Part shown: positions 8,479 through 17,345 of the stretch, piece after piece | Layout of the letters: every line of letters begins with the position of its first letter | How positions within the stretch are numbered: the stretch's first letter is position 1 | Assembly (NCBI GenBank): GCA_040902305.1 | Contig: JBBDXN010000129.1 | Span: 1 to 64,000, forward strand | Reading direction: 5' to 3' | Origin: CAMLFJ01 sp040902305 | GTDB lineage: Bacteria; Methylomirabilota; Methylomirabilia; Rokubacteriales; CSP1-6 | DNA length: 64,000 nucleotides | The notes under the pieces: generated by a model | Seen by the model: the letters and a program-made list of their open reading frames with translations, nothing else | Told to the model about the DNA's origin: nothing | Database searches by the model: none | Program-made: the position numbers and the translations under genes

Positions 8479-9156
8479 ATGGAGCTCTACGACGTGATGC
8501 AAACCACGTTCTCGGCGCGCGAGTTCACCGGCGATCCGCTGCCCGACGAGACGCTGTTCCGGATCCTGGACCGCGCCCGCTTCGCGCCGAGCGGGGGCAA
8601 CCGCCAGGGCTGGCGCGTGATCGTGGTGCGCGACGCGAAGACGCGCGAGGGGCTGGCCGCCGCGACCGTCCCCGCGGCCAAGCGCTACGCCGCCCAGGTG
8701 CAGGTCGGCGAGAGCCCGTGGAACACCATCGACCGCACCTCGGTGGACGCCGCCACCATCGAGCGCACCCCGGCCCCGCCCCGCCTGATCGAGCCGGTGC
8801 GCAAGGCCGCGGTGGTCCTGGTGGTCTGCGTGGATCTCAAGGTGGTGGCCTCGATGGATTCGGAGCTCGACCGCGTCGGCGTCATCAGCGGAGCGTCCAT
8901 CTATCCGTTCGCGTGGAACATCCTGCTCGCTGCGCGCCACGAGGGCTATGGCGGCACCATCACCACCCTGGCCACCGCCCAGGAGCCCGCGCTGCAGGCG
9001 CTGCTCGGCCTGCCATCCCACGTGGCGGTCGCCGCGGTGATGCCGCTCGGGCGGCCGGTGAAGGCCGTCACCCGGCTCAAGCGCAAGCCGGTCGCGGAGT
9101 TCGCGATGCTCGATCGCTGGGGTGGCCCCCCGCTCGGCCCCGGCCGCCCGGACTGA
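8479..9156 (+). CDS. Nitroreductase family FMN oxidoreductase
   Basis: A 225-residue nitroreductase-fold protein. The start MELYDVMQTTFSAREFTGDP carries the usual R-x-F segment that contacts FMN. FAPSGGNRQGWRVIVVRD is the conserved SGGNxQ region, and GYGGTITTLATAQEPALQALL is the C-terminal FMN-binding part. Expected role: NAD(P)H-dependent reduction of nitro, quinone or flavin substrates. The ATG at 8479 was chosen because a strong Shine-Dalgarno GGAGGAGAG (8467-8475) precedes it. Monocistronic, between the CoA transferase and a Kef antiporter. Confidence 0.88.
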   Translation: MELYDVMQTTFSAREFTGDPLPDETLFRILDRARFAPSGGNRQGWRVIVVRDAKTREGLAAATVPAAKRYAAQVQVGESPWNTIDRTSVDAATIERTPAPPRLIEPVRKAAVVLVVCVDLKVVASMDSELDRVGVISGASIYPFAWNILLAARHEGYGGTITTLATAQEPALQALLGLPSHVAVAAVMPLGRPVKAVTRLKRKPVAEFAMLDRWGGPPLGPGRPD

Positions 9157-9183
9157 CGAAGCGCGGCGGAGGCGGCGGCGCCG

Positions 9184-10863
9184 TCACCCCGCGGCGCCGT
9201 GCTCGTCATCCTGACGGAGGAGATCCAGGATCCGCTCCCCGGTGATCTCGCCGGGGATCAGGACGTGGTCGGCGCCCGCGCGCAGCAGGTCCTCCATGTC
9301 GGTCTTCTCTTCCCCGATCATCACGATGACCGCGCGGGGGGCGAGACGCCGCAGATTGCCCACCAGCCGGCGTGTACTGATGCCCTTGAGGAAGGTGTCG
9401 GAGATGGTGGTGACCACGACACGCGCGTCCTCGATGCCCAGGTGCTCGAGCTCGTCCGGATTGGCGAGGTCGCCGTACTCCCACCGGAACCCGCGCGCCA
9501 TCACCCCGTGGGCGCGGTTGGCCGCGTAGTCCACGAGGGTGATCCGTTGCTTGAGCTGCGGCGCGTGGGCCTCCACGAGATCCAGCACCGCCTGCGCGAT
9601 GCGGAAATGGCCCAGCAGCACGATCTCGCGCGCGGGGCGGGGGGCGGCGGCCGGCGCGCCCCCGGCGCCGATCCCGGGCCCGCGCGCGAAGGGCTGCACC
9701 AGCCACCGGGCGATGCGATCGTTCCAGGTGATCAGGTAGGGCGACAGCAGCGAGGTGAGGATCATCGCGGTGAGCACCACCGCGCTCACCCGCTCGGAGA
9801 CGTGCCCGTAGCCCGCCCCCAGGGTCAGGATCACGAGCGAGAACTCGCTGATCTGGGCGAGGTTGAGCGCGGTGACCGTGCCGGCGTAGAGGCCGTCGCC
9901 CAGCAGGTACGCGGTCGGCACCACCGCGATCAGGCGGCTGACGAGCACGAAGACCACGATGAGCAGCGCCTGGCCGAGCACGTCGCCGGTCGGGACCGGC
10001 ACCTTGAGACCGAGCGAGACGAAGAAGAGGGTGACGAAGAAGTCGCGCACCCCCGCGACCTTCGAGATGACGTCGGAGCCGTAGGGGAAGGCGGAGATGC
10101 TCACCCCCGCGATCAGCGCGCCCATCTCGCGCGAGAGCCCGAGCTGGTCCGCGAAGCCGGCGATGCCGAAACACCACGCCACCGAGGAGATCAGCACCAG
10201 CTCGGGCCGCCGCGCGGAGGCCTCGAGCAGCGGGGCCAGGACGTAGCGGCTGGCCAGGAAGGCGACCCCGACCAGCACCGCCCCTCCCGCGATGGACTGG
10301 GCGATCCGGAGCACCCCCGGCTCGGCCAGGCTCGGCTGGACGGCCATGAAGAGGATGGCCCAGATGTCCTGGACCACGAGGACGCCCAGGGTGAGCCGCC
10401 CCGAGAGGATCTTCAGCTCGAACTTCTCGCGCAGCAGCTTGACCACGATCAGGGTCGAGCTGAGCGAGATCACGATGGCGAGGTAGACCAGATCGAAGCG
10501 CCCCTCCGCCACCCGATGACCGAGCCACGCGAAGAAGGCGAGGCCGAGCAGGGAGTTGATCACGAACTGGCCGACGCCCAGGGCCAGCATGGAGCGGCCC
10601 AGGCGCCGCAGCTCTCGCAGGTCGATCTCGAGCCCGATGATGAAGAGGAGGAGGATCAGGCCGATCTCGGCGATCAGCTCGACGCTGTCCGCGTTGGTGA
10701 CGAGGCCGAAGCCCATCTGCGGGCTGAGCAGGATGCCCCCCGCGATGTAACCCAGGAGCAGCGGCTGCCGGAGCAGGCGGGCCACGTGACCCAGGACCGC
10801 GGCGAAGACGATGCCGAGGGCGATGTCGCGGAGCAGGGTCACGTCGTGCGGCACGGGTCGCAA
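9184..10863 (-). CDS. Kef-type monovalent cation:proton antiporter with C-terminal TrkA-N domain
   Basis: A 559-residue CPA2 family membrane antiporter. Roughly twelve hydrophobic segments occupy residues 8-390, including PLLLGYIAGGILLSPQMGFG and LILLLFIIGLEIDLREL, typical of KefB/YbaL. A cytoplasmic Rossmann-like RCK/TrkA-N domain follows (EIVLLGHFRIAQAVLDLVEA ... GIEDARVVVTTISDTF). Likely role: K+ or Na+/H+ exchange gated by a nucleotide. The listed start is a TTG; in-frame GTGs at 10854 and 10842 are alternatives, so the exact N-terminus is uncertain. It is divergent from the aldo/keto reductase. Confidence 0.88.
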   Translation of the reverse strand: MRPVPHDVTLLRDIALGIVFAAVLGHVARLLRQPLLLGYIAGGILLSPQMGFGLVTNADSVELIAEIGLILLLFIIGLEIDLRELRRLGRSMLALGVGQFVINSLLGLAFFAWLGHRVAEGRFDLVYLAIVISLSSTLIVVKLLREKFELKILSGRLTLGVLVVQDIWAILFMAVQPSLAEPGVLRIAQSIAGGAVLVGVAFLASRYVLAPLLEASARRPELVLISSVAWCFGIAGFADQLGLSREMGALIAGVSISAFPYGSDVISKVAGVRDFFVTLFFVSLGLKVPVPTGDVLGQALLIVVFVLVSRLIAVVPTAYLLGDGLYAGTVTALNLAQISEFSLVILTLGAGYGHVSERVSAVVLTAMILTSLLSPYLITWNDRIARWLVQPFARGPGIGAGGAPAAAPRPAREIVLLGHFRIAQAVLDLVEAHAPQLKQRITLVDYAANRAHGVMARGFRWEYGDLANPDELEHLGIEDARVVVTTISDTFLKGISTRRLVGNLRRLAPRAVIVMIGEEKTDMEDLLRAGADHVLIPGEITGERILDLLRQDDEHGAAG

Positions 10864-10931
10864 GCACCTCGGTCTTGGGATAGAATCGGTCGCCGTATCC
10901 TAACCAACTTTGCGGTTTCGAGGAGGATCTC

Positions 10932-11915
10932 GTGGAGCGACGCACACTGGGCAAGAGCTCCCTGGCCGTCTCCGCCGTCGGACTCGGCTGCATGTCCATG
11001 TCCAACGTCTACGGCAAGGGTGACGAGGCGGAGTCCATCGCGGTCGTCCACCGCGCGCTCGACCTCGGGGTGAACTTCCTCGACTCCTCGGACATGTACG
11101 GCTGGGGGCAGAACGAGGACCTGCTGGGCCGGGCCCTCCGGGGCCGGCGCGATCAGGTGGTGCTCGCCACCAAGTTCGGCAACCTCCGCAAGCCGGACGG
11201 CACCGCGGGCGTCAACGGCCGGCCCGAATACGTGCCCCAGGCCTGCGACGCGAGCCTGAAGCGCCTGGGGGTGGAGAGCATCGACCTCTACCTCCAGCAC
11301 CGGGTGGACCCGAGCGTGCCGATCGAGGAGACGGTGGGCGCGATGTCGCGCCTGGTGGAGACGGGCAAGGTGCGCTTCCTCGGGCTGTCGGAGGCGTCCC
11401 CCGCCACCGTGCGCCGCGCCCACGCGGTGCACCCGATCACCGCGCTGCAGTCCGAGTTCTCCCTGCTCTACCGCGTGGAGGCGGAGGAGACGCTGCCGAC
11501 CCTGCGCGAGCTGGGCATCTCCTTCATGGCCTACTCCCCGCTCGGCCGCAGCCTGCTGACCGGCCGCACCCGCTCCGCCGCGGAGATCCCCTCGGACGAC
11601 CGGCGGCGCGACCACCCGCGCTTCCAGGAGGAGAACCTCCAGAAGAACCTCGATCTCGTGAAGCCGCTGGAGGCCATGGCCCGGGAGAAGGGCTGCACGC
11701 CGGGGCAGCTCGCGCTGGCCTGGCTGCTCGCGCGAGGCCGGGACATCGTGCCGATCCCGGGCACCAAGCGGAAGGACCGGCTCGAGGAGAACGTGGCCGC
11801 CGCGGACGTGCGGCTCACCCCGGACGAGGTCGCCGCGCTCCAGGACGCCGTGCCCGCCGGCGCCGCCGCGGGCGAGCGCTACCCGGGGCCCGCCATGAAG
11901 TCGGTGTACATCTAG
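10932..11915 (+). CDS. Aldo/keto reductase
   Basis: A 327-residue NADPH-dependent aldo/keto reductase of the AKR11/AKR13-like type. The tetrad is visible: Asp and Tyr in FLDSSDMYGWGQNED, Lys in VVLATKFGN, and His in IDLYLQHRVDP. The C-terminal cofactor-binding segment is IVPIPGTKRKDRLEEN. The GTG start is supported by GAGGAGGATCTC directly upstream; TAGAAT at 10881-10886 may be a -10 element. It sits immediately before a hot-dog protein and an LLM oxidoreductase on the same strand. Substrate unknown. Confidence 0.9.
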   Translation: MERRTLGKSSLAVSAVGLGCMSMSNVYGKGDEAESIAVVHRALDLGVNFLDSSDMYGWGQNEDLLGRALRGRRDQVVLATKFGNLRKPDGTAGVNGRPEYVPQACDASLKRLGVESIDLYLQHRVDPSVPIEETVGAMSRLVETGKVRFLGLSEASPATVRRAHAVHPITALQSEFSLLYRVEAEETLPTLRELGISFMAYSPLGRSLLTGRTRSAAEIPSDDRRRDHPRFQEENLQKNLDLVKPLEAMAREKGCTPGQLALAWLLARGRDIVPIPGTKRKDRLEENVAAADVRLTPDEVAALQDAVPAGAAAGERYPGPAMKSVYI

Positions 11916-11928
11916 GCCCGCGCCGGAC

Positions 11929-12762
11929 GTGGGCGGTTGGCTGGAGACTTACCGGGGCACCGTCTTCCGCTGGGAGGTGGATCACAACGACCACCTGACG
12001 GTGGCGTACTACTTCGCCCGCATCGCCGACGCGGGCGCGGCGCTGCTGGGCGCGGTCGGCCTGGCCGCCGCGGCCGCCCGCACCGCCGACTGCTTCGTCC
12101 GCTACCAGCGCGAGCTGCGGGTGGGCGACATCATGCACGTGGAGAGCGGCGTCATCGCCCTCGAGCCCGACGCGCTGGTGCTCGGGCACAAGCTCTTCGA
12201 CTCCGGCGCGGGCGTCCTCTGCACCACGGTGGAGCAGCGCGTGCGCCTCGCCGGGCCCCTGACCGCGGAGACGCGACGGGCCGTGGAGGCGCGCCGGGTG
12301 GACTGGGACGGGCCGGCCCGCGAGCGGCGGCCGCGTCCGGACGGCCTCGCGGGCTTCGGAGACAGCGCGCGTGACACCGTCAAGCCGATGGAGATCGACG
12401 TCTCGGGGGGCGCTGCGCTCGCGCACTACATCCATCGCTTCTCGGCGGCCAACGGCCACGCCATCGCCGCCTTCGGCATGACGCCGGCCTACATGCGCGC
12501 GGAGCGCCGCGGCTTCTCCACCTTCGAGTTCCAGCTCGAGCTCGGGAGCCTCCTGCGCGCGGGCGACGGGGTGCGGGTGCGCTCCGCGGTGGGCCACGTG
12601 GGCAACTCCTCACTGCGGCTCCTCCACGTGATGACGCGGGAGCCGGGGGACGAGATCGTGGCCACCCTCGAGCAGTCCGGCGTCCACTTCGACCAGGAGG
12701 CCCGCCGGCCCGCGCCGCTGCCGGACGCCCTGCGCGCGCGGGCGCGGGCGCTCCTCGTCTGA
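11929..12762 (+). CDS. Tandem hot-dog (4HBT-like) thioesterase or acyl-binding protein
   Basis: A 277-residue protein that looks like two fused hot-dog folds. The first half has WEVDHNDHLTVAYYFARIAD, close to the D-H-N-x-H active-site pattern of 4-hydroxybenzoyl-CoA thioesterases. The second half has GGAALAHYIHRFSAANGHAI, a weaker version. Expected role: hydrolysis of an acyl-CoA thioester. The GTG start has no clear Shine-Dalgarno sequence and lies 13 nt after the reductase stop, so co-transcription is likely. Function assignment is by motif only. Confidence 0.65.
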   Translation: MGGWLETYRGTVFRWEVDHNDHLTVAYYFARIADAGAALLGAVGLAAAAARTADCFVRYQRELRVGDIMHVESGVIALEPDALVLGHKLFDSGAGVLCTTVEQRVRLAGPLTAETRRAVEARRVDWDGPARERRPRPDGLAGFGDSARDTVKPMEIDVSGGAALAHYIHRFSAANGHAIAAFGMTPAYMRAERRGFSTFEFQLELGSLLRAGDGVRVRSAVGHVGNSSLRLLHVMTREPGDEIVATLEQSGVHFDQEARRPAPLPDALRARARALLV

Positions 12763-12771
12763 GGAAGCGTG

Positions 12772-13635
12772 ATGGCATTGAAGCTGGGCCTCTTCTCGAT
12801 GACCACCGGGCCGTGCACCTACCCGGACGGCGCGGCGCGCGTGGCGCGGGCGGCGGAGGCGGCCGGCTTCGACTCGCTCTGGGGCGGCGAGCACGTGGTG
12901 CTGCCGGACCCGCGCGTGCCGCCGTCGCCGCTAGCGCCCGAGGAGCGCATCATGGATCCGGTGGTGACGCTCGCCTTCCTGGCCGCGCACACCACGCGTA
13001 TCCGCCTCGGCACCGGCATCATCATCCTGCCCCAGCGCAACCCGCTGGTCCTGGCCAAGCAGCTCGCCTCGCTCGACGTGCTCTCCGGCGGGCGGCTCAT
13101 CTTCGGCGTCGGGGTGGGCTATCTCGAGCCCGAGTTCCGCGCGCTCGGGATCCCGTTCGAGCACCGCGGCCCGGTCACCGACGAATATCTCGCCGCGCTG
13201 CGGGTGATCTGGAGCGAGGCGCGGCCCTCGTATCGCGGCCGCTTCGTGAGCTTCGAGGGCGTGCAGGCGCATCCCCAGCCCGCCCAGCGCCCTGGGCCGC
13301 CGATCGTGGTGGGTGGGCACACCGAGGCCGCGTTCCGGCGGGCGGTGGAGCAGGGGCACGGCTGGTACGGCTTCGCCCTCGACGAAAATGGGGCCCAGCG
13401 CTGCCTGGAAGGCCTGCGGCAGGCGGCCGCGCGCCACGAGCGGCCGGCCGCGCTCGGCCCGCTCGAGATCAGCGTCACGCCGCGCCCGACCCGGGGCGGC
13501 GAGGCGATGGACCGCGCGAGCGCCGATCGCTTCGTCGCCCTCGGGGTCCACCGTCTCATCCTGATGCCGCCCCGATCGCTCGACGCCTCCGGGCTCGAGC
13601 GCTTCGTCGAGAAGACCGCGCGCGAGCTCCGCTAG
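12772..13635 (+). CDS. LLM-class F420-dependent oxidoreductase
   Basis: A 287-residue luciferase-like monooxygenase family protein of the F420-dependent type. Characteristic segments are AARVARAAEAAGFDSLWGGEHV, HTTRIRLGTGIIILPQRNPL and LDVLSGGRLIFGVGVGYLEPEF. It probably uses F420 or FMN to oxidise or reduce a small organic substrate. The ATG at 12772 was preferred over the GTG at 12769 because the GAGGA ribosome site (12761-12765) is then better spaced. Third gene of the reductase/hot-dog cluster. Confidence 0.87.
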   Translation: MALKLGLFSMTTGPCTYPDGAARVARAAEAAGFDSLWGGEHVVLPDPRVPPSPLAPEERIMDPVVTLAFLAAHTTRIRLGTGIIILPQRNPLVLAKQLASLDVLSGGRLIFGVGVGYLEPEFRALGIPFEHRGPVTDEYLAALRVIWSEARPSYRGRFVSFEGVQAHPQPAQRPGPPIVVGGHTEAAFRRAVEQGHGWYGFALDENGAQRCLEGLRQAAARHERPAALGPLEISVTPRPTRGGEAMDRASADRFVALGVHRLILMPPRSLDASGLERFVEKTARELR

Positions 13636-13656
13636 GAACACCCGGAGGGGGCGCGC

Positions 13657-14004
13657 TCAGTTCGCGCGCTGCGGACGGCCCCACTCGATCGCGAAGCCCA
13701 CGCCCGGCCAGCCGGGATTGTCGTGATCCCCGCCCACGCGCGAGCCCACCGGCGAGTTCGGGACGCTCCCACCCGCCACTCCCGCGCGGCCCGTCTTCGT
13801 GTCCTTCGACAGCGGCCCGATGAAGTTCGGACGATCCGGCAGCGCCGGGCGCTGCGGACGGAGGTCCCGGTCGGGAACAGACGGAGCCACGCGCTCGCGT
13901 GAAGGCGGCGTGGTCTTCAAGTCCATCGACTGAGCGGTCACGCTCAGGGGAAGTGTCATCAACGGCGCGGCGACGAGCAGAGCCACGATCGATCGGTTGA
14001 GCAT
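13657..14004 (-). CDS. Small secreted protein of unknown function
   Basis: A 115-residue protein with a clear Sec signal peptide: a short basic start, MLNRSIVALLVAAPLMTLPL, then SVTAQS cleaved near residue 24. The mature part is low in complexity, rich in Pro, Arg and Gly, with repeated RP/DRP motifs and no recognised domain. The start at 14004 is chosen because GCAGGAGG sits at good distance upstream. It is convergent with the LLM oxidoreductase and divergent from the beta-oxidation gene. Confidence 0.6.
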   Translation of the reverse strand: MLNRSIVALLVAAPLMTLPLSVTAQSMDLKTTPPSRERVAPSVPDRDLRPQRPALPDRPNFIGPLSKDTKTGRAGVAGGSVPNSPVGSRVGGDHDNPGWPGVGFAIEWGRPQRAN

Positions 14005-14306
14005 GGTCGTTCGTCCTCCTGCGGTCACTGGGACGCATGCGGCATGCCGAATGGCTCCCGGCCCGAATCGTCAATGGTGACTCGCCCTTGAGATCCCGCG
14101 TCAGCGGGGCGACATCCCGGGTCCGGAAGGATCGACCTTGTAAGAAACACCCCCCAACCGGCACCGGGCCAGGCGAGGCAGGCAAGTCGCGCACTTACGA
14201 GGGGGCGCGCGCGGCGCTCGGGCTTGTAATTCTTACCCCCTTCACGAGACCCGGCAAGGCGCTTATCATGGCGGCACTTTACCGCTCACCGTCGAAGGAG
14301 AAGACC
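14005..14306. other. 302-bp divergent intergenic region
   Basis: No gene is seen. It contains the promoter and ribosome site of the beta-oxidation gene (GAAGGAG at 14294-14300). Two AT-rich spots stand out: TTGTAAGAA near 14140 and TGTAATTCTTAC at 14225-14236. They form an inverted pair (GTAAGAA/TTCTTAC) and may be a regulator site. Confidence 0.4.
14241..14269 (+). promoter_or_regulatory. Putative sigma-70 promoter of the beta-oxidation gene
   Basis: TTCACG (14241-14246) and TATCAT (14264-14269) with a 17-nt spacer. An imperfect dyad TGTAATTCTTAC (14225-14236) lies just upstream of the -35 and could be an operator. Confidence 0.5.
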
Positions 14307-16391
14307 ATGACCGCCATCACTCAGTCCGTTGATCTCGATCGCCGCGGCCGTGTGGCCGTGCTCACCGTCACCAATCCTCCCGTGAACGCGCTGAGCCAGC
14401 ACGTGCGCCAGGGTCTGCGCGACGGATTGAAGCAGGCCGCCGCGGATGCGGGCGTCGCGGCGATCGTGATCACGTGCGCGGGGCGCACGTTTATTGCGGG
14501 CGCCGACATCACCGAGTTCGGCAAGCCCCCGAAGGAGCCGGGGCTGTTCGAGGTGCTCGATCTGATCGAGGGCTCGCCCAAGCCGGTGGTGGCCGCGATC
14601 CACGGCACCGCGCTCGGCGGGGGACTCGAGGTGACCCTGGCCTGTCACTACCGCGTCGGCGTCAAAACCGCGCGGTTCGGCCTGCCGGAGGTCAAGCTCG
14701 GCCTCCTGCCCGGCGCGGGCGGCACCCAGCGCCTGCCGCGCGTGGTCGGGGTGCCCAAGGCGCTCGCCATGATCGTGAGCGGGGATCCGATCGGGGCCGA
14801 CGAGGCGTTGAAGGTCGGGCTCATCGACGAGATCGTGGACGGCGACCTGACCGCGGCGGGCGTGGCCTTCGCGGAGAAGGTCGTGGCGGAGAAGCGGCCG
14901 CTCAGGAAGATCCGCGACCTCGACGACAAGATCGCGGCCGTCCGCGGCAAGCCCGAGGTCTTCGCGGAGTTCCGCAAGTCGGTCGCGCGCCAGACCCGCG
15001 GCTTCCGGGCGCCCGAGAACTGCATCAAATCGATTGAAGCGGCCGTGAATCTCCCGTTCGACCAGGGCCTGAAGCGCGAGCGTGAGCTGTTCCAGGAGCT
15101 GATGACCTCGCCGGAGTCCAAGGCCCAGCGCTACTTCTTCTTCGCGGAGCGCGAGGCGGCCAAGATCCCCGACGTGCCGGGCGATACCGCGAGCCGGGAG
15201 ATCAAGAAGGCGGCGGTCCTCGGGGCCGGCACCATGGGTGGCGGCATCGCGATGAACTTCGCCAACGCGGGCATCCCGGTCACGGTAGTGGAAGTGGCCC
15301 AGGACGCGCTCGACCGCGGCCTCGGCGTCGTGCGGAAGAACTACGAGGCCACCGCCTCGCGCGGCCGGCTGACCATGCCGGACGTCGAGAAGCGCATGGG
15401 ATTGATCTCCGGCACCACCGACTGGGGCAAGATCGCGGACGCCGACATCGTGGTAGAGGCGGTCTTCGAGGAGATGCCGATCAAGAAGGAGGTCTTCGCG
15501 AAGATCGACAAGATCTGCAAGCCGGGGGCGGTGCTCGCCTCCAACACCTCCACGCTGGACGTGGACGAGATCGCCTCGGCCACGAAGCGGCCGGAGAGCG
15601 TGATCGGCATGCACTTCTTCAGCCCCGCCAACGTGATGCGGCTGCTGGAGGTGGTGCGCGGCGAGAAGTCGGCCAAGGACGTGGTGGCCACCGCGATGAG
15701 CGTGGGCCGGCGGATCGCCAAGGTGCCGGTGTGCGTGGGCGTCTGCTACGGCTTCGTGGGCAACCGCATGCTGCACCAGCGCGGCCGCGAGGCCGAGAAG
15801 CTGATCCTCGAGGGGGCCCTGCCCCAGGAAGTGGACAAGGTCCTCACCGACTTCGGCTTCCCGATGGGCCCGTTCGCGATGGGCGACCTGGCCGGCCTCG
15901 ACGTGGGCTGGCGCATCCGCAAGGGCAAGGGCGTGAAGTCGGCGGTGGCGGATCGCATCTGCGAGCTGGGCCGCTTCGGCCAGAAGACGGGCGCGGGCTA
16001 CTTCCGCTACGAGAAGGGCGACCGCACCCCGATCCTCGACCCCGACGTGGAGAAGATCATCGTCGAGGTGGCGAGCGAGATGGGCATCACCCGGCGGAAG
16101 ATCTCCGATGAGGAGATCCTGGCCCGCCTGCTCTACCCGATGGTCAACGAGGGCGCCAAGATCCTCGAGGAGAAGATCGCGATCCGCGCGAGCGACATCG
16201 ACGTGATCTGGGTCTACGGCTACGGCTGGCCGGTCTACCGGGGCGGCCCGATGTTCTGGGCGGACCAGATCGGGCTCAAGACCGTCCGCGACCGGATGCA
16301 GGAGTGGCAGAAGACGCAGGGCGAGGTCTGGAAGCCGGCGCCGCTGCTGGACCGGCTCGCCACCGAAGGCAAGACGTTCACGGGAGCGTGA
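14307..16391 (+). CDS. Bifunctional enoyl-CoA hydratase / 3-hydroxyacyl-CoA dehydrogenase (FadB/FadJ-like)
   Basis: A 694-residue two-enzyme beta-oxidation protein. The N-terminal crotonase domain (about 1-190) has the oxyanion-hole segment CAGRTFIAGADI and catalytic Glu residues in ALGGGLEVTLACHYR and GLPEVKLGLLPGAGG. The middle carries the NAD-binding VLGAGTMGGGIAMNFANAG (about residue 305), and the C-terminal part holds the 3HCDH helical domains ending in the YGYGWPVYRGGPM region. It hydrates 2-enoyl-CoA and oxidises the 3-hydroxyacyl-CoA. Start ATG chosen for the GAAGGAG site and good fit to family length. An SDR gene follows 4 nt downstream. Confidence 0.93.
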   Translation: MTAITQSVDLDRRGRVAVLTVTNPPVNALSQHVRQGLRDGLKQAAADAGVAAIVITCAGRTFIAGADITEFGKPPKEPGLFEVLDLIEGSPKPVVAAIHGTALGGGLEVTLACHYRVGVKTARFGLPEVKLGLLPGAGGTQRLPRVVGVPKALAMIVSGDPIGADEALKVGLIDEIVDGDLTAAGVAFAEKVVAEKRPLRKIRDLDDKIAAVRGKPEVFAEFRKSVARQTRGFRAPENCIKSIEAAVNLPFDQGLKRERELFQELMTSPESKAQRYFFFAEREAAKIPDVPGDTASREIKKAAVLGAGTMGGGIAMNFANAGIPVTVVEVAQDALDRGLGVVRKNYEATASRGRLTMPDVEKRMGLISGTTDWGKIADADIVVEAVFEEMPIKKEVFAKIDKICKPGAVLASNTSTLDVDEIASATKRPESVIGMHFFSPANVMRLLEVVRGEKSAKDVVATAMSVGRRIAKVPVCVGVCYGFVGNRMLHQRGREAEKLILEGALPQEVDKVLTDFGFPMGPFAMGDLAGLDVGWRIRKGKGVKSAVADRICELGRFGQKTGAGYFRYEKGDRTPILDPDVEKIIVEVASEMGITRRKISDEEILARLLYPMVNEGAKILEEKIAIRASDIDVIWVYGYGWPVYRGGPMFWADQIGLKTVRDRMQEWQKTQGEVWKPAPLLDRLATEGKTFTGA

Positions 16392-16395
16392 GGCG

Positions 16396-17190
16396 GTGCG
16401 CGCGCTCGTGACGGGAGCGGCGAGCGGGATCGGCCGGGCCACCTGCCTGCGCCTGGCGCGCGACGCCCAGGCCGCCGGGCGCAAGGCGCAGATCGCGGCG
16501 GTCGATCTCGGTCCCTCGCCGGCGCTCGACTCGCTCGGGAAGGAGCTGGGCAGCCTCGGGGCGGCGATCCTGCCGCTCTCCGGCGACATGGCCACCGCGG
16601 ATGCGCCGGCGCGCGTGGTCGGCGAGGCGATCGCGCGCTTCGGCGGCCTCGACGGCGTGGTGAGCAACGCGGGCGTGAACCGGCCGGGCCCGCTCGCGCA
16701 GTACGCGGTCGAGGACTGGGACCGGATGTTCGCGGTGAACACGCGCGCGACGTGGCTGCTCGCCAAGGCGGCCCACGACGCGCTCGCCGCCTCGCGCGGC
16801 GCGATCGTGGCGGTGGCGTCCATGTCCGGCACCAACGCGCACGCCAACCTCGGCCCCTACGGGCCGAGCAAGGCCGCGCTGATCATGCTCGTCGCCGTCC
16901 TCGCCCAGGAGTTCGGGCGCGACGGCATCCGGGTCAACAGCCTCTCGCCCGGCATGGTGCGCACCGGGATGACCGAGAAGGTGTACCAGGACACCCGCAT
17001 CGCGTCCGAGCGCGACGCGCTCGTGCCGCTCGGGCGTGTGGCCGCGCCGGAAGACGTGGCCGACGTGATCGCGTTCCTGCTCGGGCCCGACGCCCGCTAC
17101 GTCAACGGCCACGATCTCGTCGTGGACGGCGGCGTGACCGGCAACTTCCTGGGCCGTCTGCCGGGCATCTTGCAGATCACGAAAAGTTAG
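16396..17190 (+). CDS. Short-chain dehydrogenase/reductase
   Basis: A 264-residue classical SDR. Cofactor motif VTGAASGIGRATCLRLA, structural NNAG-type motif VVSNAGVNRPG, and active site Ser ... Tyr-Pro-Ser-Lys in SMSGTNAHANLGPYGPSKAAL, although the usual Tyr-x-x-x-Lys here reads YGPSK. C-terminal SPGMVRTGM and YVNGHDLVVDGGVTG are typical. GTG start 4 nt after the beta-oxidation gene, so the two are probably one operon and the SDR may act on a related hydroxyacyl substrate. Confidence 0.9.
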   Translation: MRALVTGAASGIGRATCLRLARDAQAAGRKAQIAAVDLGPSPALDSLGKELGSLGAAILPLSGDMATADAPARVVGEAIARFGGLDGVVSNAGVNRPGPLAQYAVEDWDRMFAVNTRATWLLAKAAHDALAASRGAIVAVASMSGTNAHANLGPYGPSKAALIMLVAVLAQEFGRDGIRVNSLSPGMVRTGMTEKVYQDTRIASERDALVPLGRVAAPEDVADVIAFLLGPDARYVNGHDLVVDGGVTGNFLGRLPGILQITKS

Positions 17191-17301
17191 CACTGTCAGC
17201 CCGGTGACTGAGGTCGCCTGACAGGTGGCCCCGGAGCGCCGCGACACCTCCACGACACCGCTCAAATAGCTGGAAACACAGGCCAAGGTACCCTTCCTCC
17301 T

Positions 17302-17317
17302 TGGCACCCGGCTCGCA
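17302..17317 (+). promoter_or_regulatory. Near-consensus sigma-54 (-24/-12) element
   Basis: TGGCAC-C-CGGC-TCGC-A, matching the sigma-54 pattern TGGCAC-N5-TTGC with exact spacing and one substitution in the -12 part. It lies 29 nt before the lytic transglycosylase ATG. A small dyad at 17319-17339 (ACCTCC ... GGAGGT) covers the ribosome site GGAGGTG (17334-17340). Confidence 0.45.
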
Positions 17318-17345
17318 TACCTCCCGGCCATCCGGAGGTGTGCGA

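Noticed and set aside
9199..11073. Long plus-strand frame opposite the Kef antiporter
   Set aside because: Product is an Asp/Glu/His-rich mirror of the membrane protein; the minus strand encodes obvious helices and TrkA-N.
14286..16847. Very long open frame antisense to the beta-oxidation and SDR genes
   Set aside because: High GC leaves few stops; the plus strand has clear catalytic motifs while the antisense product is His/Arg/Asp-rich and unlike any family.
17193..17224. CTGTCAG/CTGACAG inverted repeat after the SDR stop
   Set aside because: Seven-bp stem, 18-nt loop, no T-run; too weak to call a terminator.
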